Of a stretch of DNA of 56,339 nucleotides, positions 34,602 through 42,848 are shown one piece after another (the stretch's first letter is position 1; each line of letters starts with the position of its first letter). The DNA is from an uncultured Lachnospiraceae bacterium (GTDB lineage: Bacteria > Bacillota > Clostridia > Lachnospirales > Lachnospiraceae). Under the pieces are notes generated by a model. That model was not told the origin of the DNA and made no database searches. It saw only the letters and a list, made by a program, of their open reading frames with translations. Both the position numbers and the translations under genes were made by a program. The stretch lies in assembly GCA_945913255.1 (NCBI GenBank), contig CAMEDC010000016.1, positions 1 to 56,339 of the forward strand, written 5' to 3'.

Positions 34602-34631
34602 ATTATAATATAATAGAATGCAATAAGTCAA
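34602..34631 (-). promoter_or_regulatory. Strong promoter for the small secreted protein
   Basis: On the minus strand TTGACT (34626-34631) and TATAAT (34602-34607) are separated by 18 bases. The start of transcription would lie near 34595, about 27 bases before the ATG, with GGAGG between. Confidence 0.72.
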
Positions 34632-34677
34632 GAATATATAAATAAATTACAAATTTATATTACATAATAAAATAAAA

Positions 34678-34707
34678 AAAGGAGCACGCAATTAAGTGAG
34701 CTCCTTT
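34678..34707 (-). terminator. Terminator after the M56 metalloprotease gene
   Basis: AAAGGAGC (34678-34685) and GCTCCTTT (34700-34707) form an 8-bp stem with a 14-base loop. On the minus strand it is followed by a run of seven T. It lies directly after the stop of the gene ending at 34712. Confidence 0.72.
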
Positions 34708-34711
34708 AATT

Positions 34712-35848
34712 TTATTCGCCTTCGGTCACAACCGGAATATCGGGATAGTAATCCAGATTTTCTAGGTTCTCCGTAAAAATGTCATTTAGATACAGATCGT
34801 AAGTGCCGTCTTTTTTCAGAACAGCATGAAAACCTGTATAGGAATCAAAGAGTATATCGTCATTCTCAATCTGCGCACAGTAATTTGCTTCTAAAATAAT
34901 CCCATAAGAGCAAATGTAAATTGAAATAACCATCATTAGAAGAAGTATAAATATGGGAATACGGGTTTTGTCCCTCTTGTGGCAGAGCATCTGAAAACGC
35001 CGTACCAATTCTTCTTCCCCGGTGCAGGTCATCGCCACTGTCAACCCAAGGGGAATAGAGTTCTTTCTGCCAGAGGCGGTTTCCAGAATATGAATTAAAG
35101 AGCTCATATAAGCCTTTGCAACAGTGGAGTCACTGTTTACCAGAGAATCATCCACATGCATTTCCAGAATCAGTCCAACCTGCTCTTTAAATATGCGGCA
35201 AACCGGATTCCACCAGTAAAGGATGCAGAGCAGGTTGACTGCTTCTTTAATCAGCAAATCATGGTGGTAATAATGATATGATTCATGTTGAAGCACAAAG
35301 CGGAATTCTTCGCTATTCAAATCAAGGTAGTCAGGAACTAAAATACGCGGCGACAGGATACCGAATATTTTGGGGGAATCCAAATCGGGAATAATAATTA
35401 CACGGAAAGGATTTTTCTTGTTACCGCAGATGTTGGTAAGGAGTGTCTTGACGGGTTCCAGCATGGTGACATCTCTGCCGGATACAGCGATATATCTGGC
35501 GGTCCTGCTGCGAGATTTGTTGTGTCTATATAGACAAACCAAGCTGCCAATCAGCCAAACACATTCAAAAATCAGCCAAAGAGATATTTTAAGAGTTCCC
35601 CTCTTTATAAAAGAATATCGGAAATAGAAAATAAATATTGAGATAAACTCGGGGAGATAAAGACTCTTCGTAAACGGCAATTCAAAGGGGAAAAGGAACC
35701 GGATGAGAGTCAAAATCAAGAAAACAGCCAGTAACTTGTATCCGATAGACAGCATCAGCTTCTCCTTGCGGAAGCAGAAGGTTATCAGGATAATTAACAG
35801 GTTACTGGCTAAAATTGTCATTAGTACGGTAGAAAATGAATAATGCAT
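34712..35848 (-). CDS. M56 family metallopeptidase (BlaR1/MecR1-like) lacking a sensor PBP domain
   Basis: A 378-residue membrane metalloprotease. Four hydrophobic segments surround a cytoplasmic peptidase domain with the zinc motif HESYH at residues 188-192, preceded by FRFVLQ and followed by LLIKEAVNLLCILYWWNP, the typical M56 layout. After the last membrane segment (about residues 300-320) there are only about 55 extracytoplasmic residues, not the roughly 250-residue penicillin-binding domain of BlaR1/MecR1. It is therefore unlikely to sense beta-lactams in the classical way. The gene lies 16 bases after the BlaI-like repressor gene, as in bla/mec operons. It probably cleaves or inactivates that repressor upon an outside signal. 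Confidence 0.85.
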   Translation of the reverse strand: MHYSFSTVLMTILASNLLIILITFCFRKEKLMLSIGYKLLAVFLILTLIRFLFPFELPFTKSLYLPEFISIFIFYFRYSFIKRGTLKISLWLIFECVWLIGSLVCLYRHNKSRSRTARYIAVSGRDVTMLEPVKTLLTNICGNKKNPFRVIIIPDLDSPKIFGILSPRILVPDYLDLNSEEFRFVLQHESYHYYHHDLLIKEAVNLLCILYWWNPVCRIFKEQVGLILEMHVDDSLVNSDSTVAKAYMSSLIHILETASGRKNSIPLGLTVAMTCTGEEELVRRFQMLCHKRDKTRIPIFILLLMMVISIYICSYGIILEANYCAQIENDDILFDSYTGFHAVLKKDGTYDLYLNDIFTENLENLDYYPDIPVVTEGE

Positions 35849-35864
35849 ACAATCCTCTTTTGTA

Positions 35865-36257
35865 TTACAGATTTTTTTCGTAATCAGCTAAAATGCCCTT
35901 CAGTTTGGCAATCTCAGCTTTTGTCTTTTCGGGATTGTCATCTACGCGAAGAATGGCTGCACACATATCGGATTTGGAGATTACGTTCTTGAAGCACTCA
36001 TAATCTTCTGTAAAGTGCTGTGCAATATAATCTCTGGACTCTTCCGTTGGACGATAGGTGCGGCTCAATACCTTTCCGCTGTGCGTTACACCGGCCACCT
36101 CAACAAAACCATCCTTTGTCAGTTTACGAAGTACAGCGATGACGGTGCTCTGAGTTAACCCTCTCATTTCATTCACAATATCAGTGGAAGTCATCTCTCT
36201 GTCGGAACTCCACAAGATATTTAAAACATCCAATTCCCTGGGATTTAAACGTGCCAT
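35865..36257 (-). CDS. BlaI/MecI/CopY family transcriptional repressor
   Basis: A 130-residue winged-helix repressor. RLNPRELDVLNILWSSDREM, then TSTDIVNEMRGLTQSTVIAV, then LRKLTKDGFVEVAG, form the Penicillinase_R DNA-binding domain (residues 3-65). The C-terminal half should dimerise and contains ISKSDMCAAILRVDDNPEKT. It starts at ATG 36257 after AAGGAGGAA. It is the first gene of a two-gene operon with the M56 protease and has a near-perfect promoter, so it probably represses itself. No beta-lactamase gene is nearby; the membrane protein gene at 36405, divergently placed, and the secreted protein are candidate targets. Confidence 0.9.
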   Translation of the reverse strand: MARLNPRELDVLNILWSSDREMTSTDIVNEMRGLTQSTVIAVLRKLTKDGFVEVAGVTHSGKVLSRTYRPTEESRDYIAQHFTEDYECFKNVISKSDMCAAILRVDDNPEKTKAEIAKLKGILADYEKNL

Positions 36258-36284
36258 AATAATTCCTCCTTAGTTGTTACCAAA

Positions 36285-36313
36285 ATTATAGACTTTAACG
36301 CCGCGGAAGTCAA
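36285..36313 (-). promoter_or_regulatory. Near-consensus promoter of the BlaI/M56 operon
   Basis: On the minus strand TTGACT (36308-36313) and TATAAT (36285-36290) are separated by exactly 17 bases. A GTTAC sequence lies at 36276-36280, just downstream of the -10, and recurs as GTAAC at 36336-36340 and GTTAC at 36355-36359 near the divergent promoter. These are possible repressor half-sites. Confidence 0.75.
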
Positions 36314-36333
36314 CAAAAAGCGCGAGAATTTCC

Positions 36334-36362
36334 TTGTAACGAAGCTAAAATCCTGTTACACT
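36334..36362 (+). promoter_or_regulatory. Candidate divergent promoter with inverted repeat
   Basis: TTGTAA (36334-36339) and TACACT (36357-36362) with a 17-base spacer could serve the gene at 36405. TGTAAC (36335-36340) and GTTACA (36355-36360) form a 6-base inverted repeat that covers both boxes, so a bound repressor would block transcription. BlaI-family operators contain TACA/TGTA cores, which is suggestive but not proof. Confidence 0.42.
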
Positions 36363-36404
36363 ATAGGAAGCATTCAATAGTATGATATGCCGGAAAGGAA
36401 ATGT

Positions 36405-37769
36405 ATGTTAAAACGGTTGAATAAACATAAAACAGAGAAGGCCCTTGATGGTGCAGTATTTACGGTATTGCTCATAGTTGTTTCTGCGATAACGCTTGTT
36501 TTGTTTTATCGCCAGACCACGGGTAGCCCGGAGCACTATCATTCGGATATGAAGGCTTATATTCTGGAAATGCAGGGGCTGGACAGCGGCTATAGCTTTC
36601 CATATCCTGTGTTTTTTAAGCTGTCTGCTTTTCTGAATTTATTTGCCACACCGGAGTTGGCTGTTGCCCTTGCAACCATGTTGCTGAACAGTCTTGCAAT
36701 GATTATCACGAAGCTGGCTTTGAATCACCTGGCGCTGGGAGAACTGGAAAATGCGGTCGAAAGGAGAGGGATTCGACTGCGGAAAACAGGGAAAAAATCT
36801 GTGGTGAAAAAGTGGATGGCGGGAGTGCTGCTCAGTGTACTTGCGGTATCGCTTTTCTTCATTTCCATGTTGTATCCGCCAAGTGGTATTTATCTTCCGG
36901 GAATCAAGTTTAAGTATCTCGGGGTGTTTACACCGAATCCTTTCCACAATGCTACTTACATGGCTGCCCGACCTTTTGCGATTCTGGCATTCCTGTGGTA
37001 TGCGAAACTTCTGCCGGTATATGAGAGGGGCTGTGGCGCGAGCAGAGCCGGGAGAAGTATCGGAAGTAGCGCCGAAAGCGGAATCGGGAGTTGTGCAGGC
37101 GAGGAGAATGCACCGGCGTTAAAGGACTATATCTTATTTTCCGTATTTCTCCTGCTTGCTACGATGACAAAGCCCAGCTTTACCATTGTATTGGTGGGAA
37201 CTGCGGGGCTGATTATGCTGTATCGGCTGTTTCGCAGTAAATTTAGGAATTTTGTCCCCACCATTCAACTGGGGCTTTGTTTTATTCCGACATTTCTTGA
37301 TTTGCTGTACCAGTTTAAAGGAGTGTTTGTGCCGGAGGAGGGAGCAGAGGGCGGTATCGGTTTCTGTTTCGGTGAGGTCTGGGGATATTATTGCGGCAAT
37401 ATTCCGCTGGCAATTTGTCTTGCCGTTGGATTTCCGATTCTGGTACTTTTGCTTAACTATAGGGAATTGAAACGGGACAGCCTGTATCGTTTTTCCTGGC
37501 AGATTTATCTGATGAGCTTTGCCATGGCTTTCTTCCTGTATGAAAAAGGATTCCGGAAACCGGACTTTAATTTCTCCTGGGGTTATATGTATGGTATTTT
37601 CTTCTGCCATATGGGAGCACTGCTGGTTCTGATAAAAGCTACGGCAGCCGGGACGGACAACAAAAAAAAGACGTTGCTCATAGCATCGCAGTGGCTGGCG
37701 TATCAGTTTCATCTGGTGTGCGGTGTCTTGTATTTCGGCGTATTTATGAGCGGCAGGATGTATTATTGA
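36405..37769 (+). CDS. Uncharacterised polytopic membrane protein, GT-C-like
   Basis: A 454-residue membrane protein with about ten hydrophobic segments. The first outer loop carries TTGSPEHYHSDMKAYILEMQ near residues 41-60, an acidic and histidine-containing loop after helix 1, as in GT-C glycosyltransferases. I do not recognise a named family. Near residues 210-240 a glycine-, serine- and alanine-rich stretch (ASRAGRSIGSSAESGIGSCA) forms a low-complexity cytoplasmic linker. ATG 36405 follows AAAGGAAA and is preferred over ATG 36387. The gene stands alone, divergent from the BlaI operon and convergent with the GT39-like genes. Its end overlaps a terminator hairpin. Confidence 0.6.
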   Translation: MLKRLNKHKTEKALDGAVFTVLLIVVSAITLVLFYRQTTGSPEHYHSDMKAYILEMQGLDSGYSFPYPVFFKLSAFLNLFATPELAVALATMLLNSLAMIITKLALNHLALGELENAVERRGIRLRKTGKKSVVKKWMAGVLLSVLAVSLFFISMLYPPSGIYLPGIKFKYLGVFTPNPFHNATYMAARPFAILAFLWYAKLLPVYERGCGASRAGRSIGSSAESGIGSCAGEENAPALKDYILFSVFLLLATMTKPSFTIVLVGTAGLIMLYRLFRSKFRNFVPTIQLGLCFIPTFLDLLYQFKGVFVPEEGAEGGIGFCFGEVWGYYCGNIPLAICLAVGFPILVLLLNYRELKRDSLYRFSWQIYLMSFAMAFFLYEKGFRKPDFNFSWGYMYGIFFCHMGALLVLIKATAAGTDNKKKTLLIASQWLAYQFHLVCGVLYFGVFMSGRMYY

Positions 37770-37785
37770 CATCCTGCCGTTTGGT
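37751..37785. terminator. Terminator overlapping the stop codon
   Basis: CGGCAGGATGT (37751-37761) and ACATCCTGCCG (37769-37779) form a perfect 11-bp stem with a 7-base loop, followed by a T-rich tail. The left arm lies inside the last codons of the gene at 36405, and the TGA stop sits in the loop. It may also serve the convergent gene ending at 37791. Confidence 0.78.
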
Positions 37786-37790
37786 TTTAT

Positions 37791-39341
37791 TTATTCCTGA
37801 TAGAATAGGGAATAGTTGCCATAATTGATTTCTGTAAAGCCGGCGGCTCTCAGCCTGCCGGCATATTCTGCGTACACATCTCTGACAATGTAATTATATC
37901 CGTCTTCAATTTCAGCCAGACAGTTACAGTGGTAATAGCCGTCCATCAGAAACAGTTCCTGCGGGTCAAGCATCTGGAGATCATAGGGCGAGTACAGGGA
38001 ACTCAGTGCAAAATAGATTGGCATTTCTGCCATTTGCGTACCCTTTGGTCCATACTGTGGATGCTCCTCAATAAAGCGGATTGCTTCGGAGACGCGAATG
38101 TCAAAATAGCCGAGCGGATAATTGTCAATGGTATACTGTCCTAAATAATAGTAGCCGGCAAATTGGAAGAAGAAACTTGCATAAACAGCGGTAATGGAGG
38201 CTTTTACAGCGACAGAACCCCATTTTTTCAAGGGCGGAATCAGGGAAACGGCATCAATAACAAAGAGAATCAACACAAAAAAGATGCTGTTCATCTGTGT
38301 GATACAGGGTGTGATATGGCACACTATATAGAAGACGGACAGAAACCACCAAAGGGCGAAAACTCTGCAATCCCAGATGCGTTTCCTGAAAGCGAGAACC
38401 GTTCTGTAAATGGCGTTTACCAGACCGATGATAATAAGGGGAATGGAAATCCAGTACATATTTGGAATACCCGGAATGGAATTGTAAATGTGTTCATCTC
38501 CAATGAAAATATCATTTATAACCAGTTTCAGACTATTCAGGCTGAAGGGCTGTAGCTCGGAAGCACGGTACTGATTGAGCTTGGTGAGGGTGAAAATCCC
38601 GAGATGCATTTCCTCCCAGTCAAACATATTGATGAGTTGTACCATGATTAGAGGAAAAGCCAGCAGGAACATGGGAATTGCCATAGCAATCCATTTTTGC
38701 AATGCAAATTTGCGGATGCGAATTACGTAAATCAGCGAAAGAAGTAGAAACAGCGGCAGCATCAGATAAGATAAGGCATAGGAGTATAGGGTAATGCCGC
38801 CGGTAATGCCGGCCAAAATGTAATGCACATATTTTCCTGTGTCAATTGCACTTACAAAAAAGTATAAAAATACAGTAGAGGCACCCAGCATCAGATGACT
38901 TTCGATTCCGACCCGTGAAGCCAGAATGAGATAGGGACAGATTGTAATGAGGAAGCCGGAACCGAGAACAAGGTAGGGTCTGTCCGGGAATATTTTTCGT
39001 ACCAGAAGCATTCCGAAAATCAGGTTTAGGAAAGAAAAGAAGGTACCCGGAATGCGGATTAATATTTCATGGAAACCAAAAAGCTTGAATAAACCGGCTG
39101 TCAGGTAAGTATAAAGAGCATTTTGTCCACCGCCGAAATTAATAAAATAGACGGGGAAACTTTTCAAATAGCGGTCCACTCCGTATTGAGAAAGACACCA
39201 TGCATCATAAGCCATACCTGCTTCGTCCAGATGGATACCGGAAGGTATGGTGAGAACACGCCAAAGTCGTGTAACAGCAAAGGTACAGAGCAAAAGTACG
39301 AAGAGTACGAGAGGTAGGTACCGGGAAGTCAGTTTTTTCAT
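37791..39341 (-). CDS. GT39/PMT-like membrane glycosyltransferase (paralogue 1)
   Basis: A 516-residue GT-C protein of the GT39/ArnT-like type. After the first membrane helix it reads IPSGIHLDEAGMAYDAWCLS near residues 32-51, where D39-E40 is the acidic pair that binds the lipid-phosphate sugar donor in this superfamily. About eleven to twelve hydrophobic segments follow, with a C-terminal outer domain of about 90 residues ending LRAAGFTEINYGNYSLFY. It is expected to transfer a sugar from polyprenyl phosphate to a surface acceptor. It is a tandem paralogue of the gene at 39358, sharing long blocks, and the three minus-strand genes 42584 to 37791 look like one operon. Confidence 0.8.
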   Translation of the reverse strand: MKKLTSRYLPLVLFVLLLCTFAVTRLWRVLTIPSGIHLDEAGMAYDAWCLSQYGVDRYLKSFPVYFINFGGGQNALYTYLTAGLFKLFGFHEILIRIPGTFFSFLNLIFGMLLVRKIFPDRPYLVLGSGFLITICPYLILASRVGIESHLMLGASTVFLYFFVSAIDTGKYVHYILAGITGGITLYSYALSYLMLPLFLLLSLIYVIRIRKFALQKWIAMAIPMFLLAFPLIMVQLINMFDWEEMHLGIFTLTKLNQYRASELQPFSLNSLKLVINDIFIGDEHIYNSIPGIPNMYWISIPLIIIGLVNAIYRTVLAFRKRIWDCRVFALWWFLSVFYIVCHITPCITQMNSIFFVLILFVIDAVSLIPPLKKWGSVAVKASITAVYASFFFQFAGYYYLGQYTIDNYPLGYFDIRVSEAIRFIEEHPQYGPKGTQMAEMPIYFALSSLYSPYDLQMLDPQELFLMDGYYHCNCLAEIEDGYNYIVRDVYAEYAGRLRAAGFTEINYGNYSLFYQE

Positions 39342-39357
39342 TTATAGTCTCTCCTTC

Positions 39358-40944
39358 TTAATTTTCCATATAAAACAGCGAATAATTTCCGTAGTTGATT
39401 TCCGTGAAGCCGGCGGCTCTCAGTTTATCGGCATATTCCGGATAAATATCTCTTACAATATAGTTGCAGTCCGGTTCGATTTCACCGAGGCAGGAACAGT
39501 GGAAATAGTCCTGCACATACAGCTCCTGCGGATCGAGCAGCTGTAAATCGTAGGGGGAGTCCAGAGTGCTTAAAGCCAGATGAATCGGCGGCTCGGCAAG
39601 CTGTGTTTCCTTTGGACCATACTGAGGGTGTTCACGTATGAACTCGACCGCTTCGGTGACCGTAATGTGAAAGTGATTGAGAGGATAGTAGTCTCTTGTA
39701 TAGGCTCCCAGGTAATAATAAGTTCCGAAGCGCACAAAGCATACCAGGTAAATGCAGGCAAACAGTACAGGTACGGCACCTGACAAAATCAGGGAGGCTT
39801 TTCCGTGAAGTCTGTTCCGGCAGAAAGACAGGATACAGCAGAATCCCTCTACGGCAATCATAACGACACAGTAGTAGATACCGCAGATACGGTAACCATT
39901 GGGACTGACGGTACAAAACAGGAAAAATACTATGAAAAACCAGATATAGACAAAGCTCTTATAGTCAGGTTTTCCGTTCTTTACAGTCAGAAAGAGACCG
40001 CGGAAGGAACTGAGCAGCCCGATGACAAACAGGGGAATCGTCGTGTAATACAGGGTCGGTGTATCCGGAATGCTGCAGTATTCAAAGTCACTGTAAATAA
40101 ACATGTCATAAACCAGATCTTTCAAAAATTGCAGCTGGAATCCCTTGAATTCAGAGGTCCGGTAGCTGATTAAACGGATACAGGTAAAAACGCCGAGATG
40201 AATTTCTTCCCATCCGAAAATATTGACAAGCTGTGTCAGTATCAGAGGGAAAGCCAGAACTCCCATGGGAATTGCCATGGCAATCCAGCGGCTTAAGGAA
40301 AAACGCTTCCAGCGGATTGCAAATAAAAGCGCGAGCACCAGAAACACCGGAAGAATGATATAGTTCAGAATATAGGTGTAAAGAAGCAGACCGCCGGTGA
40401 TTCCGGCAATCACATAGTAGCGGTATTTTTTACTGTTTATCGCACAGATGAAGTAATACAGGAAGACAGTAGAGGCGCCCAGGGTCAGAAAACAGTCAAG
40501 TCCCAGACGTCCGATTAATACGAGATAGGGGCAGACAGTGAGCAAAACACCTGTAGCCAGCGCCGGAAGGTACTCCTCCGGGTATAATTTCCGTGCAATC
40601 TTCATACCGTAAAGAACCGTGAGCAGGGAAAACACCACTGCAGGCAGGCGTACCAGCCAGATACTGTAGCCGAAAAGTTTGAACAGACCGGCACAGAGAT
40701 AGGCATAGAGGACACTCTGACCGCCGCCGAAATTGTTGAGGTAGACAGGCCATGAAGTCAGGTAACGGTCTACCCCGTATTGGGAAAGGCACCATGCATC
40801 GTATGCCATACCGGCTTCATCAAAATGGATTCCGGAGGGAAGCGTATCCAGACGCCAGAGCCTGGTCGCCAGGCAGCAGAGCAGGATAGCGCCTGCGGCA
40901 ATGTAATAGAGTTTCTTTTTATCAAAATTCTTAATGGAAATCAT
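39358..40944 (-). CDS. GT39/PMT-like membrane glycosyltransferase (paralogue 2)
   Basis: A 528-residue GT-C protein, closely similar to its downstream neighbour. The catalytic loop LPSGIHFDEAGMAYDAWCLS (residues about 35-54) and the ending LRAAGFTEINYGNYSLFY are almost identical to paralogue 1, while the middle is more diverged. Donor-binding acidic residues (DE) are intact. It starts at ATG 40944 after AAGGGAAA and is 16 bases upstream of paralogue 1. Two copies with different central regions suggest different acceptors or donors rather than simple redundancy. The polyprenyl-phosphate enzymes at 42849 and 46194 could supply donors. Confidence 0.8.
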   Translation of the reverse strand: MISIKNFDKKKLYYIAAGAILLCCLATRLWRLDTLPSGIHFDEAGMAYDAWCLSQYGVDRYLTSWPVYLNNFGGGQSVLYAYLCAGLFKLFGYSIWLVRLPAVVFSLLTVLYGMKIARKLYPEEYLPALATGVLLTVCPYLVLIGRLGLDCFLTLGASTVFLYYFICAINSKKYRYYVIAGITGGLLLYTYILNYIILPVFLVLALLFAIRWKRFSLSRWIAMAIPMGVLAFPLILTQLVNIFGWEEIHLGVFTCIRLISYRTSEFKGFQLQFLKDLVYDMFIYSDFEYCSIPDTPTLYYTTIPLFVIGLLSSFRGLFLTVKNGKPDYKSFVYIWFFIVFFLFCTVSPNGYRICGIYYCVVMIAVEGFCCILSFCRNRLHGKASLILSGAVPVLFACIYLVCFVRFGTYYYLGAYTRDYYPLNHFHITVTEAVEFIREHPQYGPKETQLAEPPIHLALSTLDSPYDLQLLDPQELYVQDYFHCSCLGEIEPDCNYIVRDIYPEYADKLRAAGFTEINYGNYSLFYMEN

Positions 40945-40982
40945 GTTTGACTTTTTCCCTTCGTTATGTTTGAAAATACTAA

Positions 40983-42584
40983 TTATTCTTTGATTTTAGC
41001 ATGGCCGGAAATTCGGGTAAAGAGGAATTTCCAAAGGAGAGCCAGACCCTGTGCGGCGTACGGCATCATAAGCAGGCTGTAAAGAAAGATATATCTGGAA
41101 TTGGCTTCCCAGATGATGTGGAACAGGAAGCCTCCAACAATACCGATAAGCCCGAGGTAAAGCGGGAGACTGTCCTGTTTTTTACGAAAAGCTGTCAGGA
41201 TAAACACGAAGCCTCCGAGATACAGTATGTTTTGGTAAATGTTGCAGTATTCAATGAAAGCGTGGCTTGCATTTCCCTCATAGAGAGAGACAAAGAAAGA
41301 GGAACGTCCGCCGTAGGCGGCAAGTGTCGCCTGGCGGGAGGCATAGGTACCGTCTGCCCACTGGGACAGATGCTTTTTCAGATAGAAATCTGCGGCATAG
41401 CCGGGATTTTCTCTGAAAAAGGACAAACGTTCCCGAATGGCCTCCCGGCTGATGGCATTTGTTGCTTCCGTATCCATTCCCGTATCGCGGTAGGTGTTAA
41501 AATTAAAGCCGTTGTACCAGCCATTTCCTCTGGAGGCCTCCTGCATTCCCATGGCAAAATAGGAGGTGGCGGTTACGCCGGAACTTAAGTGGCTGTCCGC
41601 TCGCAATTCGTATACTTTTTGTGTGGCGGGAAGAACAGAAAAACAGCACAGGCCGCAGACCAGTCCCCAGACAAGCAGCAAATGCCGCTTGCTTTGAAGC
41701 CATTGCAGAAAAATTACAATCAGAACGGCAATCATCAGAATAAGATTATTTTTTCGCAGCATGACGCCCAGCGTCAGAAAGAGCAGTGCGCCCAGGGAAG
41801 ACAGTATTTTTGCGCGGTCATCGGCTTCTGTACCCTTCCATATTTTTGCAAGAAAGTAAAACCCCAGCGTGATTGCCGTGAAGGAAGGAATTTCTCCATA
41901 TACGAAAGAGGTGTACATCAAAAACGGCAGGTTGGCGGCTGCCAGCAGAAGATAGATGCAGTCGACGGTGTCATTCTGCCAGACAAGATGTACCGTTTTT
42001 TTCTGGAACAGGATAGTGACACAGGCGAGTATCACATAGAGGCATTTGATCAGGTGATAAGCCGGAACAGTGATGGGAAGGAGATTGCACAGTCGAATCA
42101 GTATTTCAAAAAAAGCTACAAGACCCACCTGCTGCGGGTAATAGGAGAGGTAAGACAGTGTTGGATCAATGACTGAGGTATCCCCTGCAGCAAGGGCTTC
42201 TGCGATGGAATAAACCGACATGGCGTCAGCGGCGGGAACGGTTCTGCCAAAAACAATCAGAAGGGCGCCTGCAACCAGACACCATGTAAGGACAAGCATT
42301 GTGAGCAGGCGGATGCGCTTCCCTGCAAAGGCACGCTTCCCGGCAGATTTCTGTTTTTTGGCAAAGAGAGCACAGCAGGCGGCACCCAGTGCAATGAATA
42401 CAGCGATTCCCAACAGATTCAGGATGGGGTTGTCAAGCCGCGTGAGCACCAGCTGGGAGTCCATATCCAGACTGTAGCAGGTGAAAAAGAAGGCTCCAAG
42501 AAAGAGGAGGGCGGTCAGTATCAGACTGAATATCTGTATAAAGCGACAGGCAAATGTATATAGCTTGTGAGAGAATGTATGCAT
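40983..42584 (-). CDS. Polytopic GT-C/GT39-like membrane protein
   Basis: A 533-residue membrane protein with about twelve hydrophobic segments. The first large outer loop, near residues 115-160, reads VPAADAMSVYSIAEALAAGD and then LSYYPQQVGLVAFFEILIRL. This pattern of D-x-x-x-V/S and Y-x-P-x-Q-x-x-L-V is typical of a group of PMT-like GT-C proteins in Firmicutes. A large soluble outer segment of about 100 residues (around 335-440) precedes the last helices. It is the first gene of the minus-strand operon, with an AGAAAGG ribosome binding site. The reaction is inferred to be sugar transfer from a lipid donor. Confidence 0.6.
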   Translation of the reverse strand: MHTFSHKLYTFACRFIQIFSLILTALLFLGAFFFTCYSLDMDSQLVLTRLDNPILNLLGIAVFIALGAACCALFAKKQKSAGKRAFAGKRIRLLTMLVLTWCLVAGALLIVFGRTVPAADAMSVYSIAEALAAGDTSVIDPTLSYLSYYPQQVGLVAFFEILIRLCNLLPITVPAYHLIKCLYVILACVTILFQKKTVHLVWQNDTVDCIYLLLAAANLPFLMYTSFVYGEIPSFTAITLGFYFLAKIWKGTEADDRAKILSSLGALLFLTLGVMLRKNNLILMIAVLIVIFLQWLQSKRHLLLVWGLVCGLCCFSVLPATQKVYELRADSHLSSGVTATSYFAMGMQEASRGNGWYNGFNFNTYRDTGMDTEATNAISREAIRERLSFFRENPGYAADFYLKKHLSQWADGTYASRQATLAAYGGRSSFFVSLYEGNASHAFIEYCNIYQNILYLGGFVFILTAFRKKQDSLPLYLGLIGIVGGFLFHIIWEANSRYIFLYSLLMMPYAAQGLALLWKFLFTRISGHAKIKE

Positions 42585-42848
42585 ATGAAATACCTTTCTG
42601 AGTAAACTCGCAACCGAGGCTAAACTCGCAAACCGGGGCTAAACTCGCAAACCCGCACCTTCGGTGCTTTATTGTCTGCTTCGCAGACTGTTTGCTCGTT
42701 AATGGCGCAAGAAAAACAAATGTCTGCTGTGCAGCCGCTTGTTTTTCTTTTGCGCTCATTATATCATATTTTTTTCACAAAAACAGTGGCTGTTATGGAT
42801 TATTCGTGATAAAATAAAAATAACTATGTGCAGAAAGGACTTTGCAAA
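42585..42848. other. Structured divergent intergenic region with repeats
   Basis: This gap separates divergent genes. It contains three tandem copies of a unit of about 18-19 bases with core TAAACTCGCAA (from 42603, 42621 and 42640). Two tight hairpins follow, GCACC-TTC-GGTGC near 42655 and GTCTGC-TTC-GCAGAC near 42674. A larger hairpin has GCGCAAGAAAAACAA (42705-42719) pairing with TTGTTTTTCTTTTGCGC (42739-42755). A perfect TATAAT on the minus strand (42758-42763) may serve the minus operon, whose RNA would then begin with all these structures. Confidence 0.55.

Noticed and set aside
34712..36257. Beta-lactam resistance regulatory operon
   Set aside because: The M56 protein lacks the penicillin-binding sensor domain and no beta-lactamase or PBP2a gene is nearby, so the resistance label is not supported.
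42603..42660. CRISPR array
   Set aside because: The three short repeat units are directly adjacent with no spacers and no cas genes are present.
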